Below, piece after piece: positions 1 through 5,479 of a stretch of 8,757 bases of DNA; positions within the stretch are counted from its first letter, which is position 1, and every line of letters starts with the position of its first letter. The DNA comes from JBOGWP01 sp050693875 (lineage in GTDB: Bacteria > Actinomycetota > CADDZG01 > JAHWKV01 > JBOGWP01). The notes under the pieces were generated by a model. The model did no database searches, was not told the DNA's origin, and saw only the letters and a program-made list of their open reading frames with translations. The position numbers were made by a program, and so were the translations under genes. The stretch spans positions 1-8,757 of the forward strand of contig JBOGWP010000028.1 in NCBI GenBank assembly GCA_050693875.1. Direction: 5' to 3'.

Positions 1-104
1 CCCAACCGGGCGTCCGCCACCCTCGCTCGCCAGATGGCGAGCACCACGAGGCCTGCGATTCCGACGACCACCGCCGTCACGAGCACCCCCAGCGCCGTCT
101 CCAT
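1..104 (-). CDS. N-terminus of a small membrane protein, cut by the window edge
   Basis: Reading the minus strand from the ATG at 104-102 gives 35 residues beginning METALGVLVTAVVVGIAG and ending at the window edge. Residues 4-24 form one strongly hydrophobic stretch followed by WRARVADAR, so this is an N-terminal membrane helix with a positively charged cytosolic side. A very good ribosome-binding site (GGGAGGAGG, complement of 112-120) lies 7 bases upstream, which fixes the start. A palindromic box at 132-147, nearly identical to the one in front of the neighbouring marR gene, sits about 28 bases upstream of the ATG, so this gene is probably a target of that regulator. Too little of the protein is visible to name a family; a transporter subunit or small membrane-anchored redox protein would fit equally. 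The reading frame and start are seen; control by MarR is inferred. Confidence 0.6.
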   Translation of the reverse strand, partial: METALGVLVTAVVVGIAGLVVLAIWRARVADARL

Positions 105-131
105 CCGAACCTCCTCCCTCGAAACCAGCAC

Positions 132-147
132 ACGTGTAGATACACCT
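132..147 (-). promoter_or_regulatory. Putative MarR operator upstream of the left membrane gene
   Basis: The box acGTGTAgATACACct contains a 12-bp near-perfect palindrome (GTGTAG/ATACAC). It matches the box at 890-905 in 15 of 16 bases, the only difference being one central base. It lies between the membrane gene start (104) and the repeat region, where a -10 could be TATCTA inside the box; no convincing -35 is visible at the right distance. MarR dimers bind palindromes of this length, so the box is probably the operator through which the adjacent regulator controls this gene. Confidence 0.6.
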
Positions 148-204
148 AGCGGGTCGCTTCGCTCCCCGGTACGGGCCAGAAAGGCATGGGGCCGGCTTCG
201 CCGA

Positions 205-330
205 CAGTCCTCTATGCCGGCAGGCCCTCGCTTCGCTCTGCCTGCCGGGCCTCGCTCGGCGAGCCGAGGCTTCGCCGGGGTCGTTCAATGCCGGCAGGGC
301 CTCACTCCGTTCGGCGCCTGCCGGGCCCAG
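205..330. repeat. Tandem pair of related GC-rich hairpin repeats
   Basis: Two related units, about 205-250 and 279-330, both contain ATGCCGGCAGG, a central variable part rich in CTCGCTTCG or CTCACTCCG, then CCTGCCGGGC. In each the two arms are complementary: CCGGCAGGC 217-225 pairs with GCCTGCCGG 240-248, and CCGGCAGG 291-298 pairs with CCTGCCGG 317-324. Between them a third small hairpin (GCCTCG 249-254 with CGAGGC 265-270) is present. The layout resembles intergenic hairpin repeats common in high-GC genomes and could act as transcription stop or RNA-stability structure for marR. The tail of the marR reading frame runs into the second unit. Confidence 0.6.
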
Positions 331-886
331 CTTGAGGTGCGGCCCCGGTCGGTCTCGTCCCAAAACTTGACACATTCGCACCAACTTCGGCACCTCGAGC
401 TGGGCTAGTTGCGCGCGACCTTCCTGTGGTTTGGCCTCGGCCTGCCCGCACCACCTCCCCCAAGGCGGCGAGCTCTCGCTGAAGGGCCCGCAATCGGCGC
501 ACCCCAAACTTCCGTACCACCCGGGATTGCACCTCCGCCCAGACGTGGAGGGCGTTCTCCAGGGCCTCCTCGCCCGCCCGGGTGACCGCAGCCAGCCGCA
601 CCCGCCGATCCTCGCCCCCGGCGTGGCGCACGAGCCCCGCCGACTCGAGACCCTTGAGGTTGCGGGTAAGGGTAGTTCGGTCGAGTCCCAGCCGGCCTGC
701 GAGCTCCTTGAGGGGCAGGGGGCCGGCCATCCTCATCGCGACGAGGATGGGGAGCTGGGTCGCTCGGATGCCGGTGGGGGAGAGGGCGTGGTCGTAGAGC
801 TGGGTGACCCCCCTCGAGGCCTTGCGCACCCCCTCGCAGGCGCACTCCCGCATTGCCCTGGCGCACAGCTCGTCGGGAACCGGCAT
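302..886 (-). CDS. MarR-family winged-helix transcriptional regulator
   Basis: The 194-residue protein has a MarR core at about residues 13-150. A helical dimerisation start carries ECACEGVRKASRGVTQLYDHAL. The recognition helix region is LKELAGRLGLDRTTLTRNLKGLESAGLV (residues 59-86), and the wing is GGEDRRVRLAAVTRAGEEAL (90-109). This belongs to the MarR subgroup with a CxC near the N-terminus and a 'LYDxAL.P.GIRATQ' segment; Cys8, Cys15 and Cys17 could sense oxidants, which is inference. The ATG at 886 has no ribosome-binding site at the usual distance. A promoter with its -10 ending 8 bases before the ATG suggests a leaderless transcript. A palindrome overlapping the -10 suggests autorepression. 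MarR proteins are usually about 140-160 residues; the last 45 residues (RSRATSPARGAEV... onward) look unstructured and overlap a hairpin repeat, so the natural end or an indel upstream of it is uncertain. The divergent neighbour encodes a CBS protein. Confidence 0.9.
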   Translation of the reverse strand: MPVPDELCARAMRECACEGVRKASRGVTQLYDHALSPTGIRATQLPILVAMRMAGPLPLKELAGRLGLDRTTLTRNLKGLESAGLVRHAGGEDRRVRLAAVTRAGEEALENALHVWAEVQSRVVRKFGVRRLRALQRELAALGEVVRAGRGQTTGRSRATSPARGAEVGANVSSFGTRPTGAAPQAGPGRRRTE

Positions 887-889
887 GAT

Positions 890-905
890 ACGTGTATATA
901 CACCT
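890..905 (-). promoter_or_regulatory. Putative MarR autoregulatory operator
   Basis: The box acGTGTATATACACct contains the perfect 12-bp palindrome GTGTATATACAC (892-903). It covers the -10 hexamer of the marR promoter and ends only a few bases before the marR ATG. Binding there would block RNA polymerase directly. It shares 15 of 16 bases with the box at 132-147. Confidence 0.7.
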
Positions 906-923
906 CTTCTCCTGGGGGGTCAA
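895..923 (-). promoter_or_regulatory. marR promoter, probably giving a leaderless mRNA
   Basis: On the minus strand TTGACC (923-918) is followed by exactly 17 bases and then TATATA (900-895), a good housekeeping-sigma promoter. The expected start point, about 7 bases downstream, is at 888-886, at or next to the A of the marR ATG (886). This fits translation without a leader, common in actinobacteria, and explains the missing ribosome-binding site. Confidence 0.6.
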
Positions 924-925
924 GA

Positions 926-940
926 CAGGATCTGATCCTG
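926..940. promoter_or_regulatory. 15-bp perfect palindrome between marR and the CBS gene
   Basis: CAGGATC-T-GATCCTG is a perfect 7+7 inverted repeat around one central base. It lies directly upstream of the marR -35 element (918-923) in the divergent intergenic region. It is unlike the GTGTA box, so it may bind a different regulator of marR or of the CBS gene. No factor can be named. Confidence 0.4.
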
Positions 941-973
941 CCGCTCCGGCTTGGGCGTGACGCAGGACCCCGA

Positions 974-996
974 CTGCGAGATGATTGACCTCGCAG
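974..996 (+). promoter_or_regulatory. Hairpin in the leader of the CBS gene
   Basis: CTGCGAG (974-980) and CTCGCAG (990-996) form a perfect 7-bp stem with a 9-base loop, ending 14 bases before the ribosome-binding site GGAGG (1011-1015). It could be an operator or an mRNA hairpin. Nothing more specific can be said. Confidence 0.3.
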
Positions 997-1020
997 CGGC
1001 AAACCGGCGAGGAGGATGCC

Positions 1021-1482
1021 ATGAGCGACGCCTTCCGGGTGGGAGATCTCATGCGCCGTTGGTTCGAGCGGGTCGAGCCGGGGAGCACCATCGTCGAGGC
1101 CGCCCGGCTGATGATCTTCACGGCCCAGCATGTCCTGCCGGTGGCAGATGACGGGCGCCTCGTCGGCATGATCGCCGAGCGCGACATCTTCGATCGCCTC
1201 CTCCGCAACCTGTCCCAAGATGTGCACTCGATGGGCTTCGGAGCAATGCAGACCGACATGGTCGAGGGCTACCGGCAGCTGGCCGGTCGCCGGGTCGACG
1301 AGGTGATGACCACCCGGCTCGTGACGTGCATCCCGGACATGCCGGCCCTCTACGCCGCCGGGATCATGCGTTCGCGCCGGATTCAGCGGCTCCCCGTGAT
1401 CGAGGAGGATCGGCTCGTCGGGCTGATCTTCCTCAGCGACATCCACGCCGCGCTCGTCGGGGCGAGCGTGCGGGCGACGTAG
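1021..1482 (+). CDS. Tandem CBS-domain protein
   Basis: The protein has 153 residues and consists almost entirely of two CBS domains, about residues 5-60 (VGDLMRRWFERVEPGSTIVEAARLM..., ending HVLPVADDGRLVGMIAERDI) and 93-147 (VDEVMTTRLVTCIPDMPAL..., ending RLPVIEEDRLVGLIFLSDI). Each shows the usual 'hLPVvd.grLvGhI...Dh' end, so a Bateman module is complete. Stand-alone modules of this size bind adenine nucleotides and act as energy or nucleotide sensors that regulate partner proteins; the ligand and partner here are unknown. The ATG at 1021 is preferred over an in-frame ATG at 985 because GGAGG at 1011-1015 is spaced 5 bases from it and the CBS fold begins straight after it. About 30 residues (61-90) separate the domains, slightly longer than minimal. 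It is divergent from marR and convergent with the GtrA-like gene. Confidence 0.93.
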   Translation: MSDAFRVGDLMRRWFERVEPGSTIVEAARLMIFTAQHVLPVADDGRLVGMIAERDIFDRLLRNLSQDVHSMGFGAMQTDMVEGYRQLAGRRVDEVMTTRLVTCIPDMPALYAAGIMRSRRIQRLPVIEEDRLVGLIFLSDIHAALVGASVRAT

Positions 1483-1533
1483 GGACGAGCCCCTGGAATC
1501 TCGCTTGACGTTGTCCGGCCCGAGGTCGGGGTA

Positions 1534-1558
1534 CCGAAAGGGGCGGCCGCACTTTCGG
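1534..1558. terminator. Possible bidirectional terminator hairpin
   Basis: CCGAAAG (1534-1540) pairs perfectly with CTTTCGG (1552-1558) around an 11-base GC-rich loop. It lies in the 91-bp gap between the convergent CBS and GtrA-like genes. No T-tract follows on either strand, so an intrinsic terminator of the classic kind is not shown. Confidence 0.4.
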
Positions 1559-1573
1559 CCGGCAGGATCCGCC

Positions 1574-2119
1574 CTACCGGGATCGCCCCTTGAACAGGAC
1601 ATGGTTCAGGACGAAGAACTTCACAACCCAAACGGTGCCGAACCCCGTCAAGTTGGCGGCGCTCACCGCCACCGTCGTCCCCCAGCGCCGTTCGGCGTAG
1701 GCCACCAGCGCAGTGGAAAAGCCGAGGCCCAGCAGCGCCATCGACCAGAACGGAACGATCTCGCTCCAGAAGCGGTTGGGATCCCTCTTGTTCCACACCC
1801 AATAGCGGTTGAGCAGGTATGACGGAACCGCCGAGATGCAAACGGCGGTGACGTTGGCGGCCGGGCCCGGCCAGTCGAGCACGGCGTGGAAGAAGACGAG
1901 GAGGGACTGCCCGAAGACCACGACGACCGCAGAGACCATCGAGTAGCGCACGAACTTCTGGCCGAGCAGCGCGTACGCTCGCCGAACCAACCTGCCGGCG
2001 ATCGGGGAACGTGCCGCCTTCGGGCCTGGACTCGGCGTCGTCGGGGAACGTGCTGGCCCCGGGCTCACGTCCCAAAGGGTACCAAGGCGCCACGGACCCT
2101 TTTCGCAGTCGCACCGCAT
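1574..2119 (-). CDS. GtrA-like four-helix membrane protein
   Basis: The C-terminal ~125 residues are a GtrA domain. It begins KFVRYSMVSAVVVVFGQ, continues with a second helix ending in the family signature SYLLNRYWVWNKRD, then two further helices (IVPFWSMALLGLGFSTALVAY and a segment ending TVWVVKFFVLNHVLF). GtrA-family proteins are thought to move lipid-linked sugars across the membrane for cell-envelope or polysaccharide glycosylation, usually beside a glycosyltransferase; none is visible here. The N-terminal ~50 residues are Pro/Ser/Arg-rich and not part of the domain. The start is uncertain: the ATG at 2119 gives 181 residues, a TTG at 2176 would add 19, and a GTG at 2068 would remove 17; none has a clear ribosome-binding site. 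It is divergent from the first propeller gene. Confidence 0.85.
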   Translation of the reverse strand: MRCDCEKGPWRLGTLWDVSPGPARSPTTPSPGPKAARSPIAGRLVRRAYALLGQKFVRYSMVSAVVVVFGQSLLVFFHAVLDWPGPAANVTAVCISAVPSYLLNRYWVWNKRDPNRFWSEIVPFWSMALLGLGFSTALVAYAERRWGTTVAVSAANLTGFGTVWVVKFFVLNHVLFKGRSR

Positions 2120-2265
2120 GTCATTGCTGCTGCGGGCACGGGAGGGGTGTGAGGCCGATCCGTCCGTCCGCTGCAAGGAGAACCGGAAAGGTGCTGTTAG
2201 GGGACTGAAGGGGGCTGCTATGGTCGGAGGGACTGTCCTCGCCGAGGAGGGGACGGGACGAGAGA

Positions 2266-4607
2266 GTGACCTGCAGGGCAGTTACGCGGACGCTTCGCCC
2301 GGACAGGTTCGAAAGGCGCCGGCAGCGGCGGCTGCCAGCGGTAGTTGCGCTTCTGGCCGCCCTCTCCGCGGCGGTGGTGAGTATCCCGGCGCCGGCCCCG
2401 GCGGCCGCCCCCTTCGGCGGCTCGATTGTCCGCGTCAACCAGGTCACGACCAGCAGCCAGAACGAGACCACGGTCGCCATCAACCCCACCGACCCACGCA
2501 ACCTCGTGGCGGGGTCGATCACGTTCGAGACCGGGACCGGCCAATGCGCCGCCTACGCCTCGAGCGACCGGGGGAACACGTGGACGCATCAGGTCCTGCC
2601 CAACGCACCCGGCCAGACTCCGGGTGGCGCTCCGCTCTTCACCGCGGCCGGCGACCCCGTCGTGGCGTTCGACGCCTCCGGCACCGCCTACTACCTGTGC
2701 ATGGAACTCATCCCGGGGCCACGCACGCAGTATCTATGGCGATCCACGGACGGCGGGCAGACATGGGTTGGCCCGGCACTGGCGATGGGCTCGCCCGGAA
2801 CCCCCGACGACGACAAGGGGCACCTGGCCGTGGACGAACACCCCTCGAGCCCTCACGCCGGCAACGTCTACGCCGCCGCGACCAGCAGCCCGTGCGGTGC
2901 CGGCGATCTGCGCTTCGCCCGGTCCACGACCGGTGGGACGAGCTTCCAGCCCGACCAGAAGGTCAACGATGCGGCGGCGATCGCATTCGCCGGCAACATC
3001 GCCGTCGCAGCCGACGGCGCGGTCTACGTCGCCTGGCGCCAGATGACTCCGTGTGGGCCAACCCAGAGCACGGCGGGAATCATGATGGACAAATCCGTCG
3101 ACGGAGGCCAGAGCTTCGGCGCCCTCACAGGCGGAACCGATCGACCGGTTCGACTCGGTCCCATCGTGGCGGGGGTGCGTCCCGACTCCGGAAGAGGCAA
3201 CGGGAATCCCGTCCTCGGAACCCACCCGACGGATCCGAACACCGTCTACGCGCTGTGGGCCGAGGACCCTTCCGGCATCGACGACTCCGACGTCTTCTTC
3301 GCCCGCTCGTTCGACGGCGGGAACAACTGGTCGGCGCCGATCCGAGTGAGCGACGACGCGAATCCCGCCGGGGAGTTCTTCAGCCAGTTCTGGCCCACGA
3401 TGGCCGTTGACCCCTCCGACGGCGAGATCGACATCATCTGGTACAGCGATCAGAACGACGCCAACCGGACCGACTCCTCGCCGCTCGTCGACGTCTACTT
3501 CGCGAGCTCCACCGACGGCGGGACAGGCTTCAGTGCGAGCGTCAGATTGACGCCCGCCTCCTCCACCATGGGGGGCTTCTTCGGCGATTACGTCGGGATC
3601 GACTCCCTCGGCGGCGTGGCACACCCCGTCTGGACCGACACCACGTTCGGGGGACCGGGGGGCCAGGACGTAGCGACGACCCACGTCGGGGTTCAGCCCC
3701 GCCTCGCCATCGACGACGTCACCGTGGTCGAGGGCGACGCCGCCACGACGCCGCGGCGACGTTTATGGTCACCCTCTCGGCGGCATCCGACTGGCCGGTG
3801 ACGCTCGACTTCGCTACCGCCGACGGGACCGCCACCGCCGGCAGCGACTACCAGGCCGCCAACGGCACGCTGAACTTTGCTCCGGGCGACACGGCCGAGC
3901 CGGTCACGGTCCTTGTCAACGGAGATCTGGTCGACGAGTCAAACGAGACCTTCTTCGTCAACCTGAGCAACCCGACCAACGCCCTGATCGACGACGGGCT
4001 GGGGGTCGGGACGATCATCGACGACGAGCGCAACGGGAGCTTCTCCTGCCGAGCTGCCGGGCTGCGAGTCGGTGGTGCCGAGTCGGTCGTGGCCAACCCG
4101 CCCGACGTACCCTGCCGGGACGACACCAAGGCCCTCGGCGGCGTGACGCTGACGTCCGGGCTGGTTTCGGCGCAGGCCGTCACGCTCGACGTGAGAACCG
4201 ACCAGACCCCCGATGACATCGCGGCCACCACTCCGGCGCTCGGCGACAAGGGGTCCGCCAAGGCCACCGTCCAGTCGGTAACCCTCACGGTGGGGGTGAT
4301 CACGATCAGGGCCAAGGGCCTGATCGCCGAGGCGAAGGTGCGGTGCGCCTCGGGGTTCACCGAGCTGACGCCAGCCCTGTCCAGCGCCGGGTCGACTGGC
4401 ACGGTGACCATGAACGGCGTTGCGGTCGATGTGAGTGGCCACAGCCACATCGGGATCGCAGGCGTGGGGACGCTGCACCTGAACCACACGAGCAAGACGG
4501 CGACCAGTATCACCAGGCGTGCCCTGTGGTTCGAGAGCGGTCTGGTGCCGCAGGTCGTGGCGGCTGAGGCGAAGGCGGACCTTCAAGGCAACCCCTGCAC
4601 CCAATAG
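2266..4607 (+). CDS. Secreted Asp-box beta-propeller / Calx-beta protein, interrupted by a frameshift
   Basis: The first frame (2266 to about 3752) has a basic N-terminus (RRRQRR), a hydrophobic signal segment (residues 24-40) and an Ala/Pro-rich cleavage region. Six Asp-boxes follow at residues 99-106 (SSDRGNTW), 160-167 (STDGGQTW), 220-227 (STTGGTSF), 277-284 (SVDGGQSF), 348-355 (SFDGGNNW) and 415-422 (STDGGTGF). The ~60-70 residue spacing implies a six-bladed sialidase-like propeller. A Calx-beta domain starts at about residue 480 (AIDDVTVVEGDAATT). Its continuation (ATFMVTLSAASDWPVTLDFATADGTATAG...) lies in another frame from about 3753, so an indel near 3750 splits the gene; repaired length would be about 779 residues. 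The final ~185 residues resemble the 'choice-of-anchor P' type domain, with no LPXTG or membrane helix after it. The GTG at 2266 is the first start in frame; GAGGAGG lies about 15 bases upstream, so the start is moderately sure. The 'sialidase' fold is seen, but no catalytic arginine triad was recognised. Confidence 0.85.
3736..3765 (+). other. Frameshift site inside the Calx-beta domain
   Basis: In the first frame VVEGDAATT is followed by PRRRLWSPSRR and a stop at 3801. Skipping the two bases at 3751-3752, or adding one base there, gives EGDAATTAATFMVTLS, which matches the normal spacing of a Calx-beta domain (EG..G.TNATFTVTLS). The site is a GC palindrome, CGCCGCGGCG at 3749-3758. No slippery heptamer is present. 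A sequencing or assembly indel or a true mutation is more likely than programmed frameshifting. Confidence 0.8.
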
Positions 4608-4653
4608 TGCGCGCCGGCAGTCCAGGGGTGGACCCACTCCCCGGTGGCCGCGA

Positions 4654-4669
4654 CCCTCCCGTTGGAGGG
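4654..4669 (+). terminator. Hairpin downstream of the first propeller gene
   Basis: CCCTCC (4654-4659) and GGAGGG (4664-4669) form a perfect stem with a CGTT tetraloop, 47 bases after the stop at 4607. No T-run follows, so it is only a candidate stop signal separating the first propeller gene from the next two genes. Confidence 0.35.
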
Positions 4670-4674
4670 GGGCT

Positions 4675-4840
4675 GTGCGAATCGCCGGTAGATGCATCTC
4701 GCACTTACGGGCCAACCGGCTCGGGGGGTAGATTTTCGCCCGGGCGCAGGGGCAGAGGGTGCGATCTGAGCTGTCGCGGGGTCGGGATGTTCGCCCGTTC
4801 ACCCTGGGCGCCAGGGTCGCCCAGCAGAGGCGGTGATGAA
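4675..4840 (+). promoter_or_regulatory. Structured leader / promoter region before the Ig-like gene
   Basis: This gap holds no convincing ORF. GTGCGA (4675-4680) pairs with TCGCAC (4699-4704) and encloses the palindrome GATGCATC (4691-4698). A weak promoter candidate is TTACGG (4705-4710), 18 bases, TAGATT (4729-4734). Next to the ribosome-binding site, CTGGGCG (4804-4810) can pair either with the following CGCCCAG (4818-4824) or, as part of ACCCTGG (4801-4807), with CCAGGGT (4811-4817). These two 7-bp hairpins exclude each other. No known riboswitch class was recognised. Confidence 0.35.
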
Positions 4841-5410
4841 ATGAAGGGCTCGCGTCGAGATTTGGGCATCGCGGCGGTCGTCTCCGTAGCGTTCCTCGCG
4901 ATGGCCGGGTTCGCGTGGGCCTGCGTGGGGGTCGCCTCGCTGGTCACCGCGTCGCCCGCCGTCCAGCCGGGCGGCACGCTGATGGTCACGGGGAGGTCGT
5001 TCGCGAAGGGCGTCCCGGTGGACATTCGCCTCGACTCGCCGACCGGGCGCCTCCTCCTCACGGTTCCGGGGCCCGACTCGACGATGAACAGCACGTTCAC
5101 CGTCCCGTTGACGGTCCCGCCGGAGGTCGCCAGCGGACGCCACCTGCTGGTTGCCGTCCAGAACCACCACGACATGAATGTGGGCGCCCCTGCCCGCGCG
5201 GTGGTGTACGTCGGCACCGCGCCATCGCCTGTGGCCACCGCGGCGGCACGTCCGTCGGGGGTGGCGGCGAGCTCTGGGCCGAGTGTCGCCGCCCTGATCC
5301 TGATCGGGCTGGGCGTGGCTGCCGCCGGCGTGATGGCGGCGGCGGTGTGGACATTGACGAGCGCTCGCGGCAGCTCCGGGACTGGTGCGGCGAAGGCAGA
5401 TGGCACATGA
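4841..5410 (+). CDS. Small exported Ig-like protein with C-terminal membrane anchor
   Basis: The 189-residue protein starts MKGSRRDLG, followed by a hydrophobic signal segment (residues 9-27) ending GFAWAC. Cys28 might be lipid-modified, but AWAC is a poor lipobox, so ordinary signal-peptide cleavage or an uncleaved helix is as likely. Residues 33-125 look like one beta-sandwich: ASPAVQPGGTLMVTGRSFAKGVPVDIRL, then FTVPLTVPPEVASGRHLLVAVQ and ARAVVYVGTAP. This is the 'values after gain, spread of function' pattern seen in Ig/IPT-like extracellular domains of actinobacterial proteins. An Ala/Ser/Pro linker leads to a membrane helix (149-171) and a short tail. The ATG at 4841 is chosen because GAGGCGG at 4827-4833 is 7 bases upstream and the signal peptide begins there; the frame is open further upstream but has no signal there. 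The second propeller gene follows after 69 bases, probably in the same operon. No enzyme motif is visible. Confidence 0.8.
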   Translation: MKGSRRDLGIAAVVSVAFLAMAGFAWACVGVASLVTASPAVQPGGTLMVTGRSFAKGVPVDIRLDSPTGRLLLTVPGPDSTMNSTFTVPLTVPPEVASGRHLLVAVQNHHDMNVGAPARAVVYVGTAPSPVATAAARPSGVAASSGPSVAALILIGLGVAAAGVMAAAVWTLTSARGSSGTGAAKADGT

Positions 5411-5479
5411 CTCGGAATGTCCCTGGTTCGGGGTTAGACGCCCCGCGCTGGAGCGCCGACCACCTCTGAAAGGGATGCG

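Noticed and set aside
367..396. TTGACA on the plus strand as a promoter
   Set aside because: No -10-like hexamer at 15-19 bases downstream, and no plus-strand gene follows.
405..1259. Long minus-strand frame crossing marR and the CBS gene
   Set aside because: It is antisense to the CBS gene and out of frame with marR, its protein is low-complexity Arg/Pro/Gly, and no domain is visible.
733..1602. 289-codon minus frame opposite the CBS gene
   Set aside because: Antisense shadow produced by GC-rich codons; the plus-strand CBS gene has clear domains and a ribosome-binding site.
2118..3410. 430-codon plus frame overlapping the first propeller gene
   Set aside because: Arg/Pro/Gly-rich shadow in the +1 frame; the Asp-boxes all lie in the frame starting at 2266.
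2734..3684. 316-codon minus frame inside the first propeller gene
   Set aside because: Val/Gly/Arg-rich antisense shadow with no recognisable domain or start signal.
3740..3765. Programmed -1 frameshift in the Calx-beta domain
   Set aside because: No slippery heptamer and no A/T-rich slip site; an indel at a GC palindrome is a simpler cause.
4607..4840. Upstream extension of the Ig-like gene frame
   Set aside because: The frame is open, but the ribosome-binding site and signal peptide place the start at 4841.
4675..4840. Known riboswitch before the Ig-like gene (such as a c-di-AMP type)
   Set aside because: The leader is structured, but the conserved bases of known classes that precede cell-envelope genes could not be matched.
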